A DNA stretch of 53,498 bases, from contig CAOKNO010000009.1 of assembly GCA_948470065.1 (NCBI GenBank), positions 1-53,498 on the forward strand. The letters run 5' to 3'. The notes under the pieces are model-generated. The model was given only the letters and a program-made list of their open reading frames with translations. It made no database searches and was not told the origin of the DNA. Shown here in pieces: positions 25,589-35,217 of the stretch (position 1 is the stretch's first letter; each line of letters opens with the position of its first letter). A program made the translations under genes and the position numbers. The stretch comes from an uncultured Eubacterium sp. Its GTDB lineage: Bacteria; Bacillota; Clostridia; Lachnospirales; Lachnospiraceae.

Positions 25589-25650
25589 AAAAAGCGGATA
25601 CTACAGAAAAAGGAGTTAGCGATGAAGAGAGAATGTAGTATCCGTTTTTT
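25589..25650 (+). terminator. Terminator-like hairpin enclosing a start codon
   Basis: CGGATACTACA (25595-25605) and TGTAGTATCCG (25634-25644) pair perfectly over 11 bases and run straight into TTTTTT (25645-25650). AAAAA upstream (25589-25593) can pair with the T-run. The 28-base loop holds the AAGGAG ribosome site and the ATG of the next gene. It may end the flippase transcript, attenuate the downstream gene, or both. Confidence 0.65.
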
Positions 25651-26029
25651 ATTGGTTGTAGCCGCCGCGGCCGTTGCGGCTGGCCTGCTGGCTGGTTTTT
25701 TTGCAGGGGCGAAGAAGAGTTGGGATGGTTATGAAGAGAGGATCGCGCTGCTGCAAGAGCAGAATGGCGTGCTGTTGGCACGGCAAGCGTTACAGAAGGA
25801 AGAAGAGAACCTGGCGGAGAGCGTCAAAGTGATAGAGCCAGATGGCTTTGTGCTGTTGGAGGAAGATGGGTTCGTGGCGGTATACAGAGGAGATCGGAAA
25901 ACAAGGTATATGGCGACAGATATCCCAGTAGACGCCCTTCCAGAGGATCTTCAGCAGGAGATCCGGCAGGGGAAGCAGATGGAAGGGGAGGAGCAGCTCT
26001 ATAATTTCCTGGAGAATTACTCTAGTTAA
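25622..26029 (+). CDS. Membrane-anchored protein with BofC C-terminal-like domain
   Basis: A 135-residue protein with one N-terminal membrane segment (about 8-30), a short coiled coil (38-70) and a C-terminal domain (about 72-135). That domain has GFVLLEEDGFVAVYRGDRKTRYMATDIP, LPEDLQQEIRQGKQM and LYNFLENYSS. It resembles the BofC C-terminal domain. In Bacillus BofC is a forespore-secreted regulator of SpoIVB signalling in pro-sigma-K control. Here it lacks the N-terminal BofC domain, so the role is uncertain. Its ribosome site and first codons lie inside a terminator-like hairpin. Confidence 0.75.
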   Translation: MKRECSIRFLLVVAAAAVAAGLLAGFFAGAKKSWDGYEERIALLQEQNGVLLARQALQKEEENLAESVKVIEPDGFVLLEEDGFVAVYRGDRKTRYMATDIPVDALPEDLQQEIRQGKQMEGEEQLYNFLENYSS

Positions 26030-26066
26030 ACTCAGCCTTGAATCCTAGGGGGTTGTGTGGTAAAAT

Positions 26067-27317
26067 ATGCCCATGGATAGGACAGATATTATTATTGTAG
26101 GGGCCGGCGCAGCAGGGCTTACCGCTGCCATACAGGCAGCCAGGGCGGGCAGCAGCGTGCTGGTGCTAGAGCATATGGGGCAGGCAGGCAAGAAGATCCT
26201 GTCTACCGGGAATGGAAAGTGTAATTTTACGAATAAGAAGCAGGGGATTGCCTATTACAGGGGCGAAGACCCTGCCTTTGTGTTGCCTGCGCTGCAGCAG
26301 TTTGGGCTTGCGGATACCTTATGTTTTTTTGAGGGGCTTGGCATAAGCCCTAAGGAGAAGCGGGGGGGCTATTATTATCCGGCCAGCGGGCAGGCCTCTT
26401 CTGTGGCGGAGGTACTGCTGATGGAGTGCCGCAGGCTTAAGGTCAGGATTTTGTATGGCATTGGGATACAATCCATCCAGAAAAAGCAAGGTGTTTTCGA
26501 GTTCAAGACGAAGCAGGGGATGTATTGGTCGGATGCCTGTATCCTAGCCACAGGTGGGAAATCCGCGAAGAAGACAGGAAGCGATGGGAGCGGGAACCTC
26601 TATGCCAAAGGGTTTGGGCATACGATCACGCCGCTTGCCCCCGCGCTGGTCCAGCTTCAGGGGAAGCATCGGCTGCTGAAGGAGATGGCGGGCGTACGTG
26701 TGGATGGGCGTATCCGGCTTTTGCTGGACGGCGATCGTGTGGCGGAAGAATCCGGGGAGCTTCAGCTGACGGAGTTTGGGGTGTCTGGGATCCCAGCATT
26801 CCAAGTCAGCCGTTTTGCCGCGTATGCCCTTTTGGAAGGGAAAACCGTGGCGGCAGCGTTGGATTTTTTGCCAGGCTCCACAGAGAAACAGGCTGAGGGA
26901 TGCATGTTCCAGAGGTTTTTCCAGAAGGGGGAGGGCAAGAGCGCGAAGGAAGCGTTGGTCGGTCTTTTCCCGGAGAAATTGGGGCTTGCGCTGTTGAAGG
27001 AAGCAGGGATCTGCCCTCAGGATCCGGCAAGGGGCTGCGCCAAGGCAAAGGTCCGCAGGCTTGCCAGGGTAGCCCAGCGCTTTGAGATCCGTATTGTAGG
27101 GACCAAAGGGTTTGACGCGGCGCAGGTGACGGCAGGAGGCGTACGTACAGCGGAAATCTGCCCGGAAACCATGGAGTCCAAGCGGATCCCTAGGCTTTAT
27201 TTTGCAGGGGAAATCATAGACGTTGATGGGATGTGCGGCGGCTATAACCTGCAATGGGCCTGGTCCAGCGGTTCTGTAGCTGGGAGGTCTGCGGCATGTT
27301 CCGGTACTGACTGGTAA
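26067..27317 (+). CDS. HI0933-family FAD-dependent oxidoreductase
   Basis: A 416-residue flavoprotein of the HI0933/YhiN type. The FAD dinucleotide-binding site is IIIVGAGAAGLTAAIQAARAG near the N-terminus. KILSTGNGKCNFTN is the family signature. AEICPETMESKRIPRLYFAGEIIDVDG and CGGYNLQWAWSSG form the C-terminal FAD contacts. The substrate is not known for the family. ATG 26067 lacks a strong ribosome site and ATG 26073 two codons later is equally possible. The following gene is another flavoprotein, 73 bases on. Confidence 0.9.
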   Translation: MPMDRTDIIIVGAGAAGLTAAIQAARAGSSVLVLEHMGQAGKKILSTGNGKCNFTNKKQGIAYYRGEDPAFVLPALQQFGLADTLCFFEGLGISPKEKRGGYYYPASGQASSVAEVLLMECRRLKVRILYGIGIQSIQKKQGVFEFKTKQGMYWSDACILATGGKSAKKTGSDGSGNLYAKGFGHTITPLAPALVQLQGKHRLLKEMAGVRVDGRIRLLLDGDRVAEESGELQLTEFGVSGIPAFQVSRFAAYALLEGKTVAAALDFLPGSTEKQAEGCMFQRFFQKGEGKSAKEALVGLFPEKLGLALLKEAGICPQDPARGCAKAKVRRLARVAQRFEIRIVGTKGFDAAQVTAGGVRTAEICPETMESKRIPRLYFAGEIIDVDGMCGGYNLQWAWSSGSVAGRSAACSGTDW

Positions 27318-27390
27318 AGTGCTGCGTTTGGCAAGGGTTCCCTGATTGGCCAGAGGGCGCATGTTTCATTAATGTAAGAGAGGATGAGTT

Positions 27391-29016
27391 ATGGTTCGTA
27401 TACAGCAGTTGAAGCTTCCCATTTCGCATACAAAGCAGCAGTTGGAGGGTAAGATTGCCAGGATGCTGCATATCCGGCCAGGGGATGTGATCCGTTACCA
27501 GATCCGGAAGCAGTCCATTGACGCCAGGAAGAAAGGGGAAGTATCGTTTTCTTATATTGTAGATGTAGAGGTGGCGCAGGAAGCGGATGTCCTGCGCCGT
27601 TGTAAGGATCGGCAGGTGTCTTTGGCAGAGGAGGTTACGTATCGGTTCCCTGCGGCAGGCGCTGTGCCGTGTCAGAATCCGCTAGTAGTGGTGGGGAGCG
27701 GGCCGGCAGGGCTGTTCTGTGCCTATTTGCTGGCGGAGCATGGATATCGCCCGGTAATTGTGGAACGCGGCAAGCCCGTTTGGGAGCGTACGAAGGATGT
27801 GGAGCAGTTCTGGGAAGAGGGCGTCTTACGTACATCTTCGAACGTCCAGTTCGGTGAAGGCGGGGCGGGGACGTTTTCCGATGGGAAATTGAATACGCTG
27901 GTAAAGGACAAGAAGGGGCGGAACCAGAAAGCGTTAGAGATTTTTGTGCGCCATGGAGCGCCGGAAGATATCCTGTACCAGAGCAAGCCGCATATCGGGA
28001 CGGATCGGTTGAAGCATGTCGTTGCAGATATGCGCAGGCAGATCCTGGAATGGGGCGGCAGGTATTTGTTTGAAACGTGTGTGACTGGGCTAGAGTTCCA
28101 ACAGGAAGGTTCAGCCCTTGCGGCGCTGCTATGCCAGGATCAGAGGACGGGGGAAGAACTGCGCATTGAGGCGGAAGCCGCCGTGCTTGCCATTGGGCAT
28201 AGCGCCCGGGATACGTTTGAGATGCTTTACCAGAACGGGTTCGAAATGGAAGCGAAATCGTTTGCAGTTGGGCTGCGGGTGGAGCATCCGCAGGAATCCA
28301 TCAACGTTGCGCAATATGGGAAAGAGGCGGCTTCCCTTCTACCGGCGGCGCCGTACAAGCTTACGGCGAACCTTGGAAATGGGCGCAGCGTCTATTCGTT
28401 CTGTATGTGTCCAGGGGGATTTGTCGTAAACGCTTCTTCTGAGGAAGGCAGGATTGCCGTTAACGGGATGAGTTACCGCAGGCGTGACGGGGAAAATGCG
28501 AACAGCGCAATTATTGTATCTGTGACGCCCAGGGATTTTGGCGGGGATTCGCCTTTGGATGGCATACGGTTCCAGCGCAGGCTAGAAGAAAAAGCGTTCC
28601 AGATCGGCAACGGGAGGGTGCCGCAGCAGCTATTTGGCGATTTTGAGCAGGGGAAGGTATCGGAATGCTATGGGGCGTATGCTTCTGCCATCAAAGGGCA
28701 GCACAGCTTTGGGCCGCTCCATACCATATTCCCACAGGAAATCGTAGATTCTTTCTGCCAGGGCATGCATGGGTTCGCGCGGAAGCTCCCTGGGTTTGAC
28801 CGTGCCGACGCCATATTGTCGGGCGTGGAAAGCCGTACGTCGTCCCCGGTCAGGATACCGAGGGATGAAGGGTTTGAGAGTAATAAGAGAGGTGTTTATC
28901 CATGCGGGGAAGGCGCAGGATATGCAGGCGGGATTTTGTCGGCTGCGATGGATGGGATGAAGGTAGCGGAGGCAATTTCTGCAAAATACAAGCCGTTTTC
29001 GGAGAAAAGGAGATAA
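27391..29016 (+). CDS. FAD-dependent dehydrogenase, COG2509 type
   Basis: A 541-residue flavoprotein. An N-terminal domain of about 85 residues (LHIRPGDVIRYQIRKQSIDARKK) precedes the FAD site VVVGSGPAGLFCAYLLAEHGYRPVIVERG. FGEGGAGTFSDGKLNT and AVGLRVEHPQESIN are typical of the uncharacterised COG2509 family. GVYPCGEGAGYAGGI near the C-terminus closes the FAD site. The reaction is unknown. An AGAGGATGAG ribosome site precedes the ATG. It stands 63 bases ahead of mutS. Confidence 0.9.
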   Translation: MVRIQQLKLPISHTKQQLEGKIARMLHIRPGDVIRYQIRKQSIDARKKGEVSFSYIVDVEVAQEADVLRRCKDRQVSLAEEVTYRFPAAGAVPCQNPLVVVGSGPAGLFCAYLLAEHGYRPVIVERGKPVWERTKDVEQFWEEGVLRTSSNVQFGEGGAGTFSDGKLNTLVKDKKGRNQKALEIFVRHGAPEDILYQSKPHIGTDRLKHVVADMRRQILEWGGRYLFETCVTGLEFQQEGSALAALLCQDQRTGEELRIEAEAAVLAIGHSARDTFEMLYQNGFEMEAKSFAVGLRVEHPQESINVAQYGKEAASLLPAAPYKLTANLGNGRSVYSFCMCPGGFVVNASSEEGRIAVNGMSYRRRDGENANSAIIVSVTPRDFGGDSPLDGIRFQRRLEEKAFQIGNGRVPQQLFGDFEQGKVSECYGAYASAIKGQHSFGPLHTIFPQEIVDSFCQGMHGFARKLPGFDRADAILSGVESRTSSPVRIPRDEGFESNKRGVYPCGEGAGYAGGILSAAMDGMKVAEAISAKYKPFSEKRR

Positions 29017-29079
29017 GGATACGCCGGCGATAAGGCGCATAAGAAGCATTACAGCAGAGGAAATGGGAGGGATTGATAC

Positions 29080-31725
29080 GTGTCGGAATATACCCCAATG
29101 ATGCAGCAATATATAGAGACGAAAAAGGAATACCCGGATTGCATCTTATTTTACCGTCTGGGTGATTTCTATGAAATGTTTTTTGAGGATGCACAGACGG
29201 CGGCGAAAGAACTTGAAATTACGCTTACCGGGAAGAACTGTGGGAAAAAGGAGCGCGCGCCGATGTGCGGCATCCCGTACCACGCGGTAGAGGGTTATTT
29301 GAACAAACTGGTTTCTAAGGGATATAAGGTGGCGATCTGCGAGCAGGTGGAAGATCCTAAGATGGCGAAAGGCCTGGTCAGGCGGGAGGTCGTGCGGATT
29401 GTCACTCCTGGGACGAACCTGGATACCCAGGCATTGGATGAAACGAAGAACAATTATATTATGTGCGTCGTATATTTGGAGGATCGTTATGGCATTTCGA
29501 TTGCAGATGTGACGACTGGGGATTATTATGTGACGGAGCTGGAAGACGAGAAAAAGCTGTTGGATGAGATTTATAAATTTTCCCCTTCGGAAATTATCTG
29601 CAACGAGGCGTTTTATATGGCTGGGATTGATTTTGAGGATCTGAAGCACCGCTTGGGGATTGCGGTTTACGATTTGGAACCATGGTATTTCAGCGATGAA
29701 ACGGCAAAGAATACGCTGCTTAGCCATTTTAAGGTGTCCAGCCTTTCGGGGCTTGGCATCCAGGAGTATGGCGTTGGTACGGTTGCGGCAGGTGCCCTGC
29801 TGAAATACTTGTATGAGACACAGAAGAACGGCCTTAGCCATATGACTTCCCTGCAATTGTATTTTACAGGGAAATATATGGTGATTGACAGTTCGACCAG
29901 GAGGAATTTGGAACTGGTCGAAACGTTGCGGGAAAAGCAAAAGCGAGGTTCCCTGCTCTGGGTGCTGGACAAGACAAGGACAGCTATGGGAGCCAGGATG
30001 CTGCGTGGGTTTGTCGAGCAGCCGCTCATTGAAAAGAAAGAAATTGAGGAACGCCTGGACGCCGTCGAAGCGCTTACCCAAAATGCCATGATCCGGGAAG
30101 AGATCCGGGAATACTTGAACCCTATTTATGATTTAGAACGGCTGATCAGCAAGGTTACATACCAGACGGCTAATCCTAGGGATTTGATGGCGTTAAAAAG
30201 CTCTTTGGAAATGCTGCCGCACCTGCGGGCTTTGCTGAAGGATCTGGACACGCCGCTTTTAAACGGAGTCTATTCTGAAATAGATGAGTTAAAGGATATC
30301 TACCAGTTGGTTGAGGAAGCAATCATAGAGGAGCCGCCTGTTTCCATCCGGGACGGCGGGATTTTGAAGGAAGGCTACCACGCGGAAGTGGATCAGTTCC
30401 GGCAGGCCAAGACGGAAGGGAAGACATGGCTGGTCGAGCTGGAAACAAAAGAGCGTGAGAAGACCGGGATTAAGAACCTGCGCATTCGGTACAACAAGGT
30501 ATTTGGCTATTACCTGGAAGTGACAAATTCGTATCAGAACCTGGTGCCGGATTATTATACCAGGAAGCAGACGTTGGCCAATGCGGAGCGGTATATTACA
30601 GCGGAACTAAAGGAATTGGAGGACATTATCTTAGGCGCTGAGGATAAGCTTGTCATGCTGGAATATGAATTGTTCCGGGAAATCCGCGACGCCATAGCCA
30701 AAGAAGTGCTGCGGATCCAAAAGACGGCGAAGGCTGTCGCTAAGCTGGATGTGCTGGCGTCCCTTGCTTTGGTGGCGGAACAGAACCATTATTGCAGGCC
30801 GTCTATGAATGAAGATGGCGTGATCGACATCAAAAATGGGCGCCATCCAGTGGTGGAGAAGATGATAAGCAACGATATGTTCATTACCAACGATACGTAT
30901 CTAGATAACCGGAAAAAGCGTATTTCCATTATTACTGGGCCGAATATGGCAGGGAAATCGACGTACATGCGCCAGACTGCATTGATTGTCCTGCTGGCGC
31001 AGGTTGGCAGTTTTGTCCCAGCAGACAGCGCAAAAATTGGGATTGTGGATCGGATTTTTACACGTGTCGGCGCGTCGGACGATTTGGCAAGCGGGCAGAG
31101 CACGTTTATGGTGGAAATGACAGAGGTAGCGAATATTTTACGGAACGCTACGAAGAACAGTCTGCTGGTATTGGATGAGATCGGGCGCGGGACTAGTACG
31201 TTCGACGGTCTTAGCATTGCCTGGGCTGTCGTGGAGCATATCAGCAACCCAAAGCTTTTGGGTGCGAAGACTTTATTTGCAACACATTACCATGAACTGA
31301 CGGAGTTGGAAGGCAAATTAAATAACGTCAATAATTTCTGTATCGCTGTCAAGGAGAAAGGGGAAGATATCGTATTCTTGCGGAAAATCGTACCGGGCGG
31401 GGCGGATAAAAGCTACGGTATCCAGGTGGCAAAGCTGGCTGGCGTGCCAGATAGCGTGATCGAACGCGCAAAAGTCATTTCACAGGAATTGAGCGCGCAT
31501 GATATCACGGAACTGACAGAAAACATTATTCCAGAGCATGGCAGCAGTAAGAAGAAAGAAAAAAAGCCGGATGAAGTAGATTTGACCCAGATGTCTTTGT
31601 TTGATACGGTAAAGGATGATGATATTATCCGGGAATTGTCGGATATGGATTTAGGGAACCTGACCCCGATTGACGCATTAAATAAGCTGTATACCTTACA
31701 GAACAAAGTAAGGAACCGATGGTAG
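29080..31725 (+). CDS. mutS: DNA mismatch repair ATPase MutS
   Basis: An 881-residue mismatch recognition protein of normal length. The N-terminal mismatch-binding domain carries LGDFYEMFFEDA with the Phe and Glu that contact the mispair. Connector, lever and clamp domains follow. The ATPase has Walker A GPNMAGKST near residue 620, Walker B LLVLDEIGRGTSTFDG, and FATHYHELTEL. The start is GTG 29080 with GGGAGGG upstream. It belongs to the same region as mutL, interrupted only by a GNAT pseudogene. Confidence 0.98.
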   Translation: MSEYTPMMQQYIETKKEYPDCILFYRLGDFYEMFFEDAQTAAKELEITLTGKNCGKKERAPMCGIPYHAVEGYLNKLVSKGYKVAICEQVEDPKMAKGLVRREVVRIVTPGTNLDTQALDETKNNYIMCVVYLEDRYGISIADVTTGDYYVTELEDEKKLLDEIYKFSPSEIICNEAFYMAGIDFEDLKHRLGIAVYDLEPWYFSDETAKNTLLSHFKVSSLSGLGIQEYGVGTVAAGALLKYLYETQKNGLSHMTSLQLYFTGKYMVIDSSTRRNLELVETLREKQKRGSLLWVLDKTRTAMGARMLRGFVEQPLIEKKEIEERLDAVEALTQNAMIREEIREYLNPIYDLERLISKVTYQTANPRDLMALKSSLEMLPHLRALLKDLDTPLLNGVYSEIDELKDIYQLVEEAIIEEPPVSIRDGGILKEGYHAEVDQFRQAKTEGKTWLVELETKEREKTGIKNLRIRYNKVFGYYLEVTNSYQNLVPDYYTRKQTLANAERYITAELKELEDIILGAEDKLVMLEYELFREIRDAIAKEVLRIQKTAKAVAKLDVLASLALVAEQNHYCRPSMNEDGVIDIKNGRHPVVEKMISNDMFITNDTYLDNRKKRISIITGPNMAGKSTYMRQTALIVLLAQVGSFVPADSAKIGIVDRIFTRVGASDDLASGQSTFMVEMTEVANILRNATKNSLLVLDEIGRGTSTFDGLSIAWAVVEHISNPKLLGAKTLFATHYHELTELEGKLNNVNNFCIAVKEKGEDIVFLRKIVPGGADKSYGIQVAKLAGVPDSVIERAKVISQELSAHDITELTENIIPEHGSSKKKEKKPDEVDLTQMSLFDTVKDDDIIRELSDMDLGNLTPIDALNKLYTLQNKVRNRW

Positions 31726-31756
31726 GGGAGCCTAAAGCGGAAAAGGAAGAAAACGA

Positions 31757-31998
31757 ATGCAGGAAACAACTAAATATACAGTTTTCAACATTCGTGAGTA
31801 TTTGGGGAATGAAAGTCATGGACTCGGAGAGGACATTTTGCTTCAGGTTCTTTCCGAGTTTTCATGTAATATAAACCCGGATGTTGAAAGATTTTGTCTT
31901 TCTATCGTGAGAACGGATTTCAACAATTCGATACAAGATTGACAGATTCCGCTAAAGGGGAACCGCATGAGTTGGTACAGTTATTAAAGCTGTTTTAG
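31757..31998 (+). pseudogene. GNAT acetyltransferase with an internal deletion
   Basis: Two in-order pieces of one GNAT-type gene in different frames. The ATG at 31757, behind AAAAGGAAG, gives about 46 residues of an acetyltransferase N-terminus (YTVFNIREYLG, LSEFSCNINPDVERF). Its frame stops at 31942. From about 31894 another frame encodes the C-terminal end of such proteins (LSFYRENGFQQFDTR, then EPHELVQLLKLF), ending at TAG 31996-31998. The roughly 100 residues of catalytic core between them are missing. An internal deletion plus frame change is the simplest explanation (inference). The N-terminal frame could still give a 61-residue peptide, but it would lack the acetyl-CoA site. Confidence 0.72.
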
Positions 31999-32169
31999 TA
32001 TCAAAAATTTTCAATAGAAACAATTTGATAAACGACATAATATAGTGGTTTTGTTTCCATATATGTTATAGTATGAATAATATAAATAACTTAATAACCA
32101 CTTTTTTCTCCCAAGCATATCATTTCCACAAACCCAAACACACTTTCCCGCCAAACAAAATACTGTTTA

Positions 32170-32198
32170 TTGTCTTTCGCTGGAAAATAGACTATAAT
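32170..32198 (+). promoter_or_regulatory. Sigma-A promoter of mutL
   Basis: TTGTCT, a 17-base spacer and TATAAT, with the predicted start near 32205 and about 40 bases of leader. It lies in the AT-rich stretch 31999-32245 between the GNAT remnant and mutL, which holds no gene. mutL thus has its own start site independent of mutS. Confidence 0.6.
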
Positions 32199-32245
32199 AC
32201 CGATAAAGGCTTATATTATAGAATCTGACGAAAGAAGGAGCCATT

Positions 32246-34186
32246 ATGCCTAAGATAGAAATTTTAGATCAGCAGACCATAGATAAAATTGCGGCCGGAG
32301 AAGTAGTGGAGCGGCCGTCTTCTGTTGTAAAGGAACTCGTAGAAAACGCCATTGACGCGCAGGCAAGCGCGATTACTGTTGAAATCAAGGACGGCGGTAT
32401 TTCATTTATCCGTATTACAGACAACGGATGCGGGATGGAACAGGATCAGGTAGCGCTTGCTTTCCTGCGCCATTCCACCAGTAAGATAAAGTCGGTAGAG
32501 GATTTGGTAACGGTGTCTTCCCTCGGGTTCCGCGGGGAAGCCTTATCCAGTATTGCCGCCGTTTCCCAAGTAGAATTGATTACAAAGACGGCTCAAAGCA
32601 TTAGCGGGGTACGTTATGTCATCGAAGGAGGGAAGGAACAGGAATGTGAAGAAATTGGAGCGCCGGATGGAACGACATTCCTAGTACGGAACCTGTTTTA
32701 CAATACGCCTGCCCGTAGGAAATTCCTAAAAACTGCTCAGACGGAAGCAGGATATATTGGGGATTTAATGGAACGTCTGGCTCTGTCCCATCCGGAGATT
32801 TCCTTTAAATTAATTGTAAATAACCAGCCGAAGCTACATACCTCTGGCAACTCAAACTTAAAGGAAATTATTTACCATATCTATGGCCGGGATATTGCAG
32901 CGAACCTAATTGAAATCCATGGCGAAGACGAACGTATTTCTGTCCGCGGCTATATTGGAAAGCCCTTGGTGTCCAGAGGGAACCGGAATTTTGAAAATTA
33001 TTTTATCAATGGACGGTATGTCAAGAGCAGCCTGATTGCCAAGAGCATTGAAGACGCGTACCGCTCTTTTGTCATGCAGCATAAATACCCGTTTACCGTA
33101 TTGCAGATTTCCATCCATGGGAACCTGCTGGACGTCAACGTACATCCGGCAAAAATGGAATTGCGTTTCAGTAATGGGGAAGAAATCTATGGGTTCCTCA
33201 CTGGCCTAATCCGGAAAGCCATCAACAAGAGCGAGCTGGTCTACCAGGTGAGCCTGGAAAAAGAACGGGAAGAAAAGGCGCGGCAAGAAAAAGAGAAGCA
33301 GGAACGTTTGAAATCTGCACGCAAAGCGCCAGAGCCTTTTGAGGCAAAACGCCTCGAAGCAGTCCGGCAATCGATCCAAAGGGACAGTCCTTACGAGCCA
33401 AAGTATGGGAACCGGGAAGAAGCGAGCCGGGAAAAACCAATGCGCCAGGAAGAAACGAAGCGTCCATCTAATTTAAGAGAGGCATCGGTTTTTCACAACG
33501 AGCCTGCCAAGGATGCGCCAAGAGATAAAGAACCTGCTGGAAGCGTACAGGAAACCATAGACTATAAAACAGAAGCTCCTGGCGTTAAGCTTTTGGATCT
33601 GGCTTCCCAGAAAGATCATAAAATTATTGGGCAGCTATTTGAAACATACTGGCTTGTCGAATTTAACAGCCAGCTTTACATCATTGACCAGCATGCCGCC
33701 CACGAAAAAGTGCTGTATGAACGAACCTTATCCGCCCTGGAAACAAAGGAGTTTACGTCACAGGCGATTTTCCCTCCGATCCTTATGACACTGAATATGC
33801 AGGAAGAAGACCTGCTGAAGAAATATATGCCTTATTTCCAGACGCTGGGCTTTGAGATTGAGCATTTTGGAGGAAAAGAGTATTCCGTAGAAGCAGTCCC
33901 CGCTAATTTATTTGGCCTGAACGGGGAAACCTTGATGATAGAGCTGTTGGACAGCCTTTCTGAGTTCCATGGAAGGGAAACGCCGCAGATGATTACGGAG
34001 AAAATTGCGTCTATGTCCTGCAAAGCAGCCGTAAAAGGCAGACAGAAGCTGTCCGGCGCAGAAATTGAGGCGTTGATCGGGGAATTGCTGTCATTGGAGA
34101 ACCCATACCATTGCCCGCATGGAAGGCCTACGATTATTTCTATGTCAAAGTACGAGTTAGAAAAAAAATTCAAGCGGGTGTTGTGA
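32246..34186 (+). CDS. mutL: DNA mismatch repair endonuclease MutL
   Basis: A 646-residue mismatch repair coordinator. The GHKL ATPase has ELVENAIDAQA, DNGCGM and GFRGEALSSI. A charged, Glu/Lys-rich linker spans about residues 335-445. The C-terminal dimerisation domain contains DQHAAHEKVLYE, the metal-binding DQHA(X)2E(X)4E endonuclease motif, so this is the nicking type found in organisms without MutH. The length is normal. A GAAGGAG site precedes the ATG, and miaA follows after 9 bases. Confidence 0.97.
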   Translation: MPKIEILDQQTIDKIAAGEVVERPSSVVKELVENAIDAQASAITVEIKDGGISFIRITDNGCGMEQDQVALAFLRHSTSKIKSVEDLVTVSSLGFRGEALSSIAAVSQVELITKTAQSISGVRYVIEGGKEQECEEIGAPDGTTFLVRNLFYNTPARRKFLKTAQTEAGYIGDLMERLALSHPEISFKLIVNNQPKLHTSGNSNLKEIIYHIYGRDIAANLIEIHGEDERISVRGYIGKPLVSRGNRNFENYFINGRYVKSSLIAKSIEDAYRSFVMQHKYPFTVLQISIHGNLLDVNVHPAKMELRFSNGEEIYGFLTGLIRKAINKSELVYQVSLEKEREEKARQEKEKQERLKSARKAPEPFEAKRLEAVRQSIQRDSPYEPKYGNREEASREKPMRQEETKRPSNLREASVFHNEPAKDAPRDKEPAGSVQETIDYKTEAPGVKLLDLASQKDHKIIGQLFETYWLVEFNSQLYIIDQHAAHEKVLYERTLSALETKEFTSQAIFPPILMTLNMQEEDLLKKYMPYFQTLGFEIEHFGGKEYSVEAVPANLFGLNGETLMIELLDSLSEFHGRETPQMITEKIASMSCKAAVKGRQKLSGAEIEALIGELLSLENPYHCPHGRPTIISMSKYELEKKFKRVL

Positions 34187-34195
34187 GGTGCAGCT

Positions 34196-35140
34196 ATGAA
34201 AAAGCCATTGATTATACTGACAGGCCCTACCGCCGTAGGGAAAACGGAATTGTCCATCGCCTTGGCTAAAATGGTGCAAGGTTCCATTATTTCTGCGGAT
34301 TCCATGCAGGTATACCGGCATATGGATATCGGTTCTGCCAAGATCACAGAGGCGGAAATGCAGGGAATCATGCATTATTTAGTAGATATTTTAGATCCGC
34401 AAGAAGAGTTCCATGTCGTACGGTTCCAAGAATACGCAAAGCGCGCTATGGAGCAGATTTACCAGGAGGGCAGGATACCGATTGTCGTCGGTGGGACTGG
34501 GTTTTATATCCAAGCGCTTTTGTATGATATTGATTTTACAGAAGAACAAGATAATTTCAAAATCCGTAAGGAACTGGAACAATATGCAAGGGAAAACGGG
34601 GCGCATGCCCTACATAGGATGCTTGCGCAGGCCGATCCAGAGGCAGCCGCATCCATCCATGAAAACAATGTGAAGCGTGTCGTCCGCGCATTGGAGTTTT
34701 ACCGTCTGTCTGGAAAAAAGATATCGGAACACAATGAAACAGAACGTCAGCGCAAATCGCCATACCAGTATGCTTATTTTGTATTAAATGATAACCGGGA
34801 TCTGCTCTATGAACGGATCAACCGCAGGGTAGACCGGATGTTAGAAGAGGGCTTAGAAGAAGAGGTGCGGCGGTTACAGGAAATGGGGTTCCAAAAAAAT
34901 ATGGTATCCATGCAGGGGCTTGGGTATAAGGAAATGCTGGATTATCTGGAAGGAAGCTGTAGCCTGGATGAAGCCGTATACCGGATCAAACGCGACACAA
35001 GGCATTTTGCAAAACGGCAGCTTACCTGGTTCCGGCGGGAACGCGACGTTATCTGGATTGAAAAAGGAACGTTCCAATATGACGCTCAAAAGATACTAAG
35101 TTATATGCGGGAACGGTTAATTGAAAAAAATCTAATCTAA
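34196..35140 (+). CDS. miaA: tRNA dimethylallyltransferase MiaA
   Basis: A 314-residue enzyme that isopentenylates A37 of tRNAs reading UNN codons. The P-loop is GPTAVGKTELS. SADSMQVYRHMDIGSAK holds the catalytic Asp. VGGTGFYIQALLYDIDF and RDTRHFAKRQLTWFR are family signatures. The mutS-mutL-miaA order is common in Firmicutes. GAGGTG just upstream of the ATG is the likely ribosome site, overlapping the end of mutL's stop region. Confidence 0.97.
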   Translation: MKKPLIILTGPTAVGKTELSIALAKMVQGSIISADSMQVYRHMDIGSAKITEAEMQGIMHYLVDILDPQEEFHVVRFQEYAKRAMEQIYQEGRIPIVVGGTGFYIQALLYDIDFTEEQDNFKIRKELEQYARENGAHALHRMLAQADPEAAASIHENNVKRVVRALEFYRLSGKKISEHNETERQRKSPYQYAYFVLNDNRDLLYERINRRVDRMLEEGLEEEVRRLQEMGFQKNMVSMQGLGYKEMLDYLEGSCSLDEAVYRIKRDTRHFAKRQLTWFRRERDVIWIEKGTFQYDAQKILSYMRERLIEKNLI

Positions 35141-35217
35141 TTACGAAAGCCTGACCGGGGCTGCCCGGAACGATTAAGGAACGGCGCCCCTACAGTGGGA
35201 AGAAAGGAATAGGGACA

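Noticed and set aside
31757-31942. A normal 61-residue small gene
   Set aside because: The continuation of the same GNAT family in another frame up to 31998 shows that it is a fragment of a deleted gene.
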